Positions 1 to 12,000 of a DNA stretch of 64,000 nucleotides are shown piece after piece. The position numbers and the translations under genes were made by a program. The DNA is from Antedon mediterranea (Eukaryota > Echinodermata > Crinoidea > Comatulida > Antedonidae), in the NCBI RefSeq assembly GCF_964355755.1, contig NC_092674.1, positions 22,904,001 through 22,968,000 on the forward strand, in the 5' to 3' direction. The notes below the pieces were generated by a model that did no database searches, was not told the origin of the DNA, and was given only the letters and a program-made list of their open reading frames with translations. The number at the start of each line of letters is the position of its first letter. Position 1 is the first letter of the stretch.

Positions 1-6
1 TCTTAC

Positions 7-3000
7 ATTTGTTGGATCCCTGATATTTGCTAGAGCATCTAGATCTGCCATCAGGTTGAATACAACACACACCACAGCACTAGTTATCATGAAAATCTAT
101 TGAACAAATGGATAACATCTTTTAATTATATAAAATATAAATGTTAAAGGTTTTTATTCTGTTCCTCAAGCTTAACTGAAAACTGAAGAAATTTGGATTG
201 GCCCTCCATGGACCCATGGCAGCCAACAGTGCAGCGCCTACCAGATCAGCACAAAATGAATGTTCTGTCTATTGTGGGTCAAGTGTGTGATGTTTATAAA
301 GATCACATCATCGCAAAATCAGTTAAAAAATTACTATATTAATAAATATAGGTTCTACTGGCCCATAGTAGAGCAAAGGGTTCCAATCCATTTTGAATGT
401 AGTCAATCAGTGACCAAGAAAGCAAAACACAGTACGAAGATGCTTCTTTAAAGACATTTTATGGGTTGGGGAAATATTTTTTCTGTACAAATTCCCATAT
501 CTCATTCTCATCTGATTAACATTATCATTATTCTTGATGGGAGGATAATTTTTAGTTTGAATTTTTCTTTCTGCATTCATTTATAATTTACTATGTAAAG
601 AAGGTTAAGGACTGATCCCTAGTTTAGCTTTAACTACATTGCCCAATCTTGTCAATAATTTTAAATTTTCTGGTAGAGTTTCTAAAATGCATTTTGAAAT
701 AGTAGGAAAGAATTTGGGACACAACTCAGCATTTTTCAGAGATTTTGGTTTCAGTACAGTTGACTAATATAGGTCAGGAATTACCCGGTGTATCACATGA
801 TACATTGGTTGGCCTCCAAAGTCCAAGACGTTCATAACAAATGGTTTGCCATCAGTACGCGAGTTGATTTCCTTTTCTCTTCTAAAGTCAGTCACTTTCT
901 TCACAACTATTTCTGATATGTTTTCAGGAATGTCCTCATTTTGTGGTATCTGCTGTTCTCCTTTAATTAGAAATTTATTGCAATCAAAAATTGGAAATTA
1001 CCAGGTATAAGTAGTTCAACAACATTTGTTTATACCTGTAGTAGTATAAAATATTGGTTTTTAGTTGTATATGAACTAAAGAAAATTCAATTGGGCATAT
1101 TTATTGTTTTCATTTTCTTTTGGTGTTCAGTAAATTCAAATTTTTTTCAATTGTGTACATTTACATTTTGATCAAAAAAGATATAGGTATCTATTGTTCT
1201 CAAGGTTTACTGGAATTTGAGGAAATTCGGATTAAGCCCTCTACAGTTCCTTAAGACAAACGGCTTTACGGCTTGGTACAGATACACCAATTAATTAAAT
1301 AAACCCATCGTATAATAGTATTTACCTTCCATTTCCAAAACTTTCTTTTTTCGTTTTGGCAATCTAAATGAGCGTCTGATTGAAGAAGTGAGCCTTCGTT
1401 TTACTTTTGACCATTTACTTGATCCATCTACAGTTTGTTCATCTTTGGTTTCGAGCTTTGCCGCGGCATTTTCTTCTTCCTGTTCTCCACTCTTCAACAT
1501 CTGTTTTACCACTGCTTCTGCGACAGCATTCTCATAAGCATTAGAAGCTTCATTTGAGGAAAAGAGAAATTATATTATTATTATTAATATACTTATTAAA
1601 TGATTATGAATGTAATGAATGAATTAAGGTTCTCAAAGTTTTAATCATTTTACTCTTGCAGGCCAGATAGGGAATTGCAAGGTTATTTTTCATTTTCATA
1701 TTTATTTTGTAGCAGTAGTATTTTTAATGAACTATATACAGAAACTAATTACTATATAATTAATAGGGTGTAATCCTTACATTCATTTTGTGAAGTTTCT
1801 TCCCATAAAGTTTCATCATCAGGATCATGAGTGCAAACCTTTGTTGTTGCCATGGCATCCGTTATTTCTTCTTCTTGATTGAACCTATGAAAAATGAAAA
1901 TACTAATCAGGTTTTAAACTATAAAATAGTGATCAAACAATGTTCAGATGATTTTGGCTCTATATGTAGGCCTATGCATTGGAAGGTATTAGAGCTGTTT
2001 TTAAAAACAATTTTATACATAACATACAGTATATAAAGACCTAAAATAATTGATTGGCATGGTAAGTCTAACAATACCCAAAACAGTTTTTTTAAATCTA
2101 AGGTCAAACAAACACTTTGCTATTTAAATTTTACATATACTGTATAAGAGTCGCAATCCAATTGAATTTGAACCATGAACCATACAATGAAAGCCCCAAT
2201 GGTCTAATGGTTAAGACATCTGCATATTAAGCAGAAAGTTCCGGGTTCAAATCTTGGTTGGGGTGAATTTTTCTCATTCTCATGTATTTCCTCATCTTTA
2301 TCGTTTCAAATTCAATAATTCATTTTCAGTATATCACTGAATGGTTTACAATTTATTCTGTGCCTGTTTTAATATTTTATAATTAGAATTTTTCTTGGAG
2401 AATTACTTTTAAAATATATTTTGGTACATACTGTATATATATAATGTATAAGAAAGTATATTAGTTTTGTAAGAAGTATACAATATTGATTGCAAAGGAA
2501 GGTTTAAGCATACAGTATATAAATTACGATGAGTGAGTGACACTCAACTGAGTTCTATACCAAAGGTCGACTAGATTTAGTGTATGTTGATACAAAGGTT
2601 AAATTTCAAAGAAGAAGGAAATTGTGGTTGAATTGAAAATTAAACACATTTACTTTAAAATAAGTAATATGTATTCACAAATTCTAATAGTTTCCCAATT
2701 ATTGCAATACCTGTACTTTATGTGATTACTTTTAAATTATTTTTACCTAACAATATTTTAAAACTTAATAATATTATTAGAATTAGCATAGAAAAACACA
2801 AATTATATTTAGTTTCAATAAAACATTGGAACCCTTCTCAAATAATTCTTTCTATCAAACTACAGTCAATCAAGCTAGTCTGATCAGTCACTATTTATCA
2901 GTATTTCTACGAATGGATGACTAGTTGGGAGCAAGAACGCTAGTTGACCTAATCCAGTACTGTTTGAATTTGACAATGTAAAATTACCTCAATCACCTAA

Positions 3001-6000
3001 AATTCTTAATAACTTCAGTACACAACAATTATTAGTAATAATAATTGCTTACGGTTTTCTTAATAAAGAATTTATGACCGAAGTTTTTCCAACTCTCTCA
3101 AGACCAATAACAACGATTCTTCCTTCATTAACCTCTGTTTGTCCTTCAGCAAGCGCGTCTCTAAATGCTTTCAATGCTTCTGGTCCTCGTGCCAATATTT
3201 CGGCTGGAATTGCTGGAAACACAAATAATTGTTATTTCATTTGTTAATTTTAGATGATACATAACAAATTTCTAAATATATAAATTATATCCATCATTAT
3301 TTTATTTTTTTTTTGCAATTACCCTGTCTGATATTAAGATATTGCAAATTAATAAGTTAAATAATTAATTAAATTAAAATATCAAATTTTCTTTTCAAGT
3401 ACTATGGAACGTATGTAATTGCATACAAAGTAGGCAAAATTGTCATTTGACCTTAAATTATGGGAAATCTCTAGTAACTAAAACATCATAATTGTGGACA
3501 AATCAACAACCTACACTACGAAAAAACCTGATTTCAGGGTTTCCCTGATCGTGCAACCATCAAAATGCAGCGAGTTGACCTTTATTTTTTATGTCGCACC
3601 AAGCAACATACAACAATGTCAAGTCGCATGCACACACAGAAACATGTGTGTGTGTGTGTGCATCCGCAGAATGACTGCTTGACGTGTTGTGCAAAGACTA
3701 CTGAAATAAATTATAGCAAGTTCAGCATACTCATTTAGGTCTGTGACAAGCTTCTTTTATTGTTTATACATGTTGAGAAATTATTCATTGAAGCTAAAAC
3801 TGATTCTGCAAAAGACTGTCTTTATTTGAGGTTTATTAGGACATGAACCTCTACTTTTTTTATGTCGCACCAAGCAACATACAACAATCTCAAGTCGCAT
3901 GCACACACAGAAACGTGTGTGTGTGCATCCGCAGAATGACTGCTTGACGTGTTGCGCAAAGACTACATTCATTGTGTCATTTATTCTAACATTTTTCTGA
4001 AAGGAATAAAATAAAAAATAAAATGATTTTTCTTAGTATCAAATAAATCACTCACTATGTAGAATTTGCAATAGCTCTTTTTTTTGTTCTTCTTTATTTT
4101 CATCTTCATATCTTTTACACTTATTCCGTGTATATAAATCCGTTGGAGTTTCACCCTCCTACAACATAAAAAGTAAGTTATTAAAATAAACAGTAAAAGT
4201 AAAATTAGTAACAGCACCAAGAGACAGAGAGCCAGACCGCTGTTTACGCGACCGTTCAAGCTTTTCTTGGTTCTTTTGAGTATTGCTGGGACACGAGGCC
4301 TGAAATGTTGCAAAACCAAGGCCGACCAAGCGCAGCCAGGCCCGCATGTACATATTTTGTCCACAAACTATGAGGTAATTTGTAAACCATTTGATTGGTC
4401 AGTTTTAACAATCATAACATTGAATTTAAACGATTGCAAATTTTAACGATTTTTAGCATTTAATTTTACCATTTTCCTGTAAAATTCTTTAATCCGGTCA
4501 ATTCAACACAACTCATCACAACTTAACGTCGACTGGAAAACAGGCTTAATGTTTGGATAGGGCACCGCATACATGGAATGTAGATCACTTTTTGCGTCAT
4601 ACTAATCTACGACCGGTACAACCGGTACCATCCAATAGGGTTTATTATGATATGAAATGCCAATTATATGCTATTACATCATGTTTAATGTTATTTTGAT
4701 ATTTAATTGTTTGTAATTGTAAAAAAAAACTGCCGAAGAGTGACAGTTCGCTAACTACAGATTGTAAAGTAGTTGTATTTAAAAACATACATTGTTCTTT
4801 ATGTTGATATCTGCTCCACATTTCAATAGAGCTATTGCACCATCATGGTGGACTGCGAACGTCTTGTCTTTCTGCAACAGCAAATGAAGTGGTGTATCAC
4901 CTCGCTGAAATAAAATAATATTTTAACAACGCTATCATAGGGTTTACTTTTTGTCTTTAATAGCATACATATTACTATCATTCAATGTGCCATCATTGGA
5001 TTCTAGCTCTTTGATTGGTTGTCAAGAATCAAATCAATGTGGAAAGATTTAACAAAAAAACTCTATCCTAGTCTTTTTATGGAGTACAAACAATTACACA
5101 ATAACTTATAAAATGTAGAAGTTTAGAATTAAGTAATTCTAGTTTGTAAAAGTACACAATGACTCTCTAATAATGAAAAGTTGAAATCTATGCCTTGTTT
5201 TTGCTAGTTCTTAAAGTAAAATAATTTCCCAGATCAGAAATATAGTAATGTAAAGATCAACATTTTGTTCAAAAGCATACCATGTCTTTTAAGTTAACAT
5301 ATTGTGATGATAAACTTAATGTCCGTTGTAATGCCTCTGTATATCCAAAGCGAGCCAACTGATGTAAAGTAGTCCGAACCATCTACAAAAATATAACAAT
5401 TGAAATTAATGGTTTCTTTATGCATACATTTTCATAAATACAGTAGTCAGTTGTATTGTAGATTGTTCACATTTTTAGCAATGAGTGCTAACATATAAAT
5501 AATGGATCAAAATTAGTTCATAATTTCATTTTAGCTGTCAAAAGAGGAGCAAGCACCCCAAACACAACACCCTGGTTCCGCCACTGGGTCAAATAAAAAA
5601 AATTAGGACGCTTCACAATGGCACAAAATTATTACAAATGTGAGGTTTCACTATATTCACAAAACAGAATATACATGTTTTGATTTTCTAGCAAAATTTA
5701 GTAAGAATAGCAGGTTGTCTTGAAGAAAGTCTAGTGATAGCTTTTACACCAAAGAAACTTCCTTGATAAAATAGAATATTTGAACTGAAGAATACATAAA
5801 ATGATATAATTATATAGTAGCTTATCTGTTTTTGTTTATAGATTAAATAAAGTGCAAGTATACAGTAACACACTTGTTTTTCTATGTCATCCACAGCTGC
5901 TTTGTCAACATATTTAAAAATATCCAAAATAACATCTTCTGGAGCGCCATCCAGTATAATTCGATTGATTATTACAACTTCATTCTGTGAAAAAAACGAT

Positions 6001-9000
6001 AATTCTATTTAATAATACTATTCGGCCTGATGACGACCTGGATTGGTTGTGAAAGGTAAGTTCAGTTCGTCAGATATCATATACCTTGTTCTTTCTGGAT
6101 GAATGATAATGTTCATATAACCGTACATAATTATACTAACAGTAAACATAGAAGAGGAGCATAGGGGTGGACACTCTGTATTTCGAGAAACAAAAAAAAA
6201 CCTGGGTTTCTGACAGTAGGCCTACGAAGTTAATAATAGGAAGCTTTTAATTTGAGACAACCGACAACCAACAACCAAACTACTGTATATATGTCATGTT
6301 AATTCATTGTGCGCACATACAGAGATATTTGATGGTTCTAGGTTCGGACGACGACCGGCGACACAACGATTGACCTGACCTAGGTTGGTCGTCAGTCGTC
6401 ACAAATTGAGAAAACCCTATATAAAATATACACAATTATTAACATACATATTTCTCATTTATAAGGTTTGGTTTATCTTTAACAATCTGCTTGACTATAT
6501 CCCACTGCTGTTCTTTTATTTCTTTTACCAATTGGTCTCTGCAAAATATAGAAAAAAGATATATTTCAGCACTGTACATTATTATTTTTTAAAGATGTAT
6601 TGTCCCTTTGACTAATTCCAAAAAAACAAAAAATAACAGATTTCGAAAAAAGGTGGGTCATTTTGAAGTATCATAATAATTATTAACTATCACCAAAAAT
6701 TTGTCGAAAAAAAAATCATTTAATTGAAATACAGACGTTTTTTTGTTTAAAAAATAACTCTGACTTCCAGTCAAAGTTTTCGATCAAAACATACCCCATA
6801 ATGAAACGCGCTTGTTTGGCTACTCTGTATGCATAATCATAAAACTTCCTCATATCTGTGTGAAAATACCTTCTCTACCGTGACGAGTTGTAAACAATCC
6901 TAATTAGCATATGCATAATGCGTACTCGTGGTTTGAAATCTTTGTTTACTTTCGCTCGCGACGATTTTCCAGACGAAATGTAATCAAACTAATTTACCTG
7001 TTAATTACGTAAACTTGTTGCTTTTGGCTCGAATTTTCAACTTAAAGTGAATAACTTTAATATTACTTTGATATGGCCAATTTAAATTTAGAATATTTTG
7101 ACCTTCATTTTTTTGTGTTTCAAGGGACAATGCATCTTTAAAGAAAATATATTCCCGGTGAGAGGGCCTGTATCACCCACTAACATAACAATCAACCACT
7201 AATGTAACATTTATTATTAATAATTAATGTAACAAACTTCAATGTCAAGACAATGTCTGCATATCCAACAATACTTACATTGTTTAATTATGGACATATA
7301 TTAAATACCCCAGGCCAAAGGTTAACAATTAAGAAATTAAAAAAACAGAAGGAGGGGACAGTCAGACAGATAATCATATACATGAAACTAGGTTCAATAT
7401 CAATAAAGTTGAAGACATAAATCCAACCTTCATGCCGAAACTTAAAAACTCACGTGGACAGACACTATGACAATTGTTTTCCAAGAAATAAATAAATTTA
7501 ACAAAGTCCACAATTATGTCAACAATAAAATAAGAAATTAAAGGATGGACAGACTGACAGGCAGACAAAAGTGCCATTTGTCATAGACATTAAAACTGAA
7601 ATATTAAAAGTCAAAGATTTCCAACTTCCAATATAATAATTTTTCCTAAATATCTCAACATTTTATACTGCTGTTATACGACACGCGTTTAGCTCAGTGG
7701 TTTTAACTGTTTTAACTGTTGACATTATTAATATTATTCGCCGTGGCTAAAGATACGCTACCATATCCTAACTTCCGTTTACTAAAGGTATGGTAAAATT
7801 GCATTACGTCATCTTCAGCCAATGGGATGCTGGTACGTGTGTGACGTCATCGTATAAGGACTTTGGATTTTTTTTCATATCAAGTCTGTACTCTGAATGA
7901 TCGGCGCCGCCAGGCTGCATGGATGTGTGCGTTGATTCTGTCACTCAGCCACGTAGCTAGATCTAGCAATGTTGAAACCAGAAGTTTAATAACGGGCGAC
8001 AACGTCGATGCTGTAGTAATAGAGCAAGTTCATGTGGTTGGTGGGCGTTTAAAACATGCACTCAATCTCAAATATTATTTAATTATACAACATACAGTAG
8101 TATTATAATCCGATAAGTTGATAGCCAAATTAGAAGTAATGGAATTATAATTAAATTTTGAAAATTGCGTCTAGTTTATTCGTCCATAGTTACTATGAGT
8201 ATGAGGGTTTTATTTTTATTCCGAATGGCCTATTTAGGCCTATACTTTTGAATAAACTTTGTTTACAGATGGTGACCATAAACAACAAGCAAATAAAGGG
8301 GCCCTCGAATACTATGATTTAGACAGTAGCCCCAGGGCTGAGTAACAGAAATCAGCGCACACGCAGCAGCTGGCCCCAGCCTGGAACCGCTTTCTACACA
8401 AACAAACTCATATAATGAGGATAGTACGTAGTAAGTAGGCCTAGGCCTCTTTTGAAACAGTTTTCTGTATTCTAGAATTAAAATCAACATGTTTTGGCTT
8501 TTGAATAATAACAGACGTAGGCTATACATTTAGTTTTTGTCACACACAACGGCGATAATAGCGATAAATGAAGCATAAAGAAAATGTTAAGCGGTTGATC
8601 ACTGTTTTCGCGATATAAAAAAAATTCAAAGTCCTTATACGATGACGTCACACACGTCCCAGCACTCCATTGGCTGATTATGACGTAATGCAATTTTACC
8701 GTACCTTTAGCAAACGAAAGTTAGGATACGGTACCGTATCTTTAGCCACGGCGAATATTCGTCAGCCGTATTTGACGTCACAAATAGGCTGCCATGAGCA
8801 CAAGATGGCGATTTATTTTCAAATGTCTTGAAAACAACTTTAAAATCCTGTTTACTAGAAAACTACAAATCCGATTTAAACATAAATTGTTCTGTAGGGT
8901 TACTTTTATAATAGTTAAGTAAAATATTACGGTGTCCCTTTCCTTTAAAGATGTATTGTCCCTTTGACAAATTTCAAAAAAATTAAAATAAAAAGATTTT

Positions 9001-12000
9001 TAAAAAAAGTGGGTCATTTTGAAGTATCATAATAGTTATTAACTTTCACAAAAAATTAGTCGAAAAAAAAAATCATTTAACTGAAATACAGACATTTTTT
9101 TGTTCACTAAAATAACTTTGACTTCCTGTCAAAGTTTTCAATCAAAACATATCTCATAATGCAACGCGCTTGTTTAGCTACTCTGTATGCAAAATCATAA
9201 AACTTCCTCGCGACCTGTGTGAGAACACATTCTCAACCATGACGAGTTGTAAACAATCCTAATTAGCATCATGATAATGCATACTCGTGGTTTAAAATCT
9301 TTGTTTACTTTCGCTCGCGACGATTTTCCTGACGAAATGTAATCAAATTAATTTACCTGTTAATTTACGTAAACTTGTTGTTTTTGGCTCGAATTTTCAA
9401 ATTATAGTAAATAACTTTAATATTACTTTGATATGGCCATTTTAAATTTAGAATATTTTGACTTTCATTTTTTTGTGTTTCAAGGGACAATACATCTTTA
9501 ATGTTACATCATTAGTGGTTCACTATCATATCTCTAGATCATCATCATCATCAATCAATAAATTCATAATAATTTTGTTGGCGCGGCTGTTTGTTTGATT
9601 GATAACGGGACGATTCGGCCCTGAGACGATTCGGCCCGGGACTATTCGGCCCAGGGACGATTCGGTCCTGAGACGATTCGGCACACTTAAATTTATCGGC
9701 TTTGATATGCATTTTATAAGCATAAAATAAGCTTTTTTCCCCAAACGTTAATTTCAGAGATACGATAGGGTAGTACTACTAGGAATAAAGATAAAATAAA
9801 GCAAACATTTTGAAAACATTGTCGAAAATGATCATTTTTTAGTCACGCGAACGATGTAAACAAGTTACGCCCTCTGTTGGCAGCTTGGCGAATGCACGAA
9901 ATGAAGGGTCACAGTGCATATCGGCCGCCAGTCATTTCGGCCGCCGGTTATGGAACGCCTAAAATCATGAAACGCCAAAAAGGACAAATTATGTATTGTT
10001 CATTTCGGCCGCCAATCGTCAATATTGTTAATGTATGGCACGCCTCAATTATAAAAAATGGTGTATACATGTGCCTATCCCCTGAATAGACGTCCGTATT
10101 CAAACAGCAAGCAGCAATCAACAAAAACGATCATACTTTTTGATTTGTACAGAGTTGCGCTATTTTACTGTCATTCACCGGCTTCTTCCTGACTGAGCCC
10201 TACAACCTCTCAGCCCCCCCCCCCCACAACAACCACTGTGTTAGTGTTAGTTAAAACTACTAAACTAATGATTTACACGGTTTTTTTATCATATCGGTCG
10301 CGTTTGAAATCGGTCGCCCTATTTTGTATGGAGCGGGATGCATGCTAGCGGGATATACATTTTCTTCATTTATATAGATTTAATTGATATTTTTTAGGGG
10401 CTAGATTATTTATGTGGATATTTTTTATTTGGTTATCAATCATTATTAATTTTAAATGTATTTCACAGGTATCTTTCCAAAATAGTCATTTCTAAACACG
10501 TTTAAATATTAAATTAGGTAAATAATTATATCAGGCATATAATAATTTACCTCCAGTTATATGTACTGTAATTAATATATTATATAGAGAATATACGTCT
10601 GTCCTTTATTATGCAAACAATTACGTAAAAGAGAACAATTTATTTAAAAACAATAATTGTTACAATGTATAGCCCGTAAAGCCAGCGTATCCATTGTTAT
10701 ACTTATGCATAGGCCTACTGTGGCAGATTATATCATGTCGTTAACAACATACTTTTCGATCGATCACATAATTTTTATTTTTTTATTTTATTTACATACT
10801 TTATGTAGGATAATATTATTAAGTGTACAATAATAATTGTTGAGACAAATCACGTGTATACTTTTATTTCTAATGTTTAAAATAGTTGTTAGTAAAAATG
10901 ATCATTATATGCGGATGGTTAAAAGGCGAGTTACTGAAATAAACCCCCAAATAAGCCATATTGGGGGAGATGCGCCTTCTATGATCGTGCAGCTGTTTCC
11001 TCTAACAATGCGTTATTTTGCTGACGGGGTTTCCCCTTTTTAAAATGGCCAGGTAAAGATGACGTCTATTACTAATAACCATACTTTTAAAACGTCTATA
11101 GGCCTCCTGCACGTGTTTTTGTGAAACGATGTATATAATTTACGTATACTGTACGTCGATACTATAGATTTTAATTTGAAAAATATCTTTTATTTCTTTA
11201 TTTACAATAACCATTTAATGTAAATAATTAAGTAAGTAGTCTCACATAACATCCATACGACGTTCGTAAATCTAAATGTTTAAATATCAGTACCTCTTTG
11301 AGAATCGTGTCCACCTTTATTATCCATACATTATTCTCACATCTATCATTGTACATCATAGACATACTGTAGGGCTGGTAGATTGATTTATAACGGAATA
11401 TTATCTATATATTTTATTATTATCCTAAACCATGCTCACGTCAGAGTGGCGGATATCGAATGCAAAAATCATCATCATGCATCAAATTCCTTTATTGCAT
11501 AAACCTCATTGAGCTGGTATCCACTTGCAGGTATAGAACGAGTTTCGTAATTAACTGTGATTAAAAAATACGCAATAGGCGCGTCTACTTGTTTAACTAT
11601 TAAATTATTATTTATTTTCAAAACCTTAAACAACGGCATGCTAAAAGAACACATTACAATTCATTAAAACCTGTAAGATAAAATGGAAACACAAATTATT
11701 TATAAATAATGAGATAAATATTAATATTTACTGTACTTAAAAAATAACGATCGAGGTTTAAAAAAATGTCAAACACTATTAAACAGTATTATTAGAAATT
11801 CCAATATTCACAATTAACTAAAAACATAATGACCGTTTTCATTAAAAATGTATCTAATGCGCCATATACAAATTAGCGCGACCAAAATAAAACGCGACCG
11901 ATATCAAACGTAACTAATAGGATAAAAAGCGTATCTAGCGGCGCTCCATACAAAATACCGGATGTTTATTTTATCGCGACCGATTTCAAGCGCGACCGAT

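Noticed and set aside
3981-4364. 127-codon minus-strand open frame with a leucine-rich segment
   Set aside because: It overlaps the true ankyrin exon 4158-4056 in another frame; the ankyrin frame joins neighbours in phase.
7686-7722. Possible second tRNA (GCGTTTAGCTCAGTGG)
   Set aside because: Only a D-arm-like piece; no anticodon arm, T arm or acceptor match follows.
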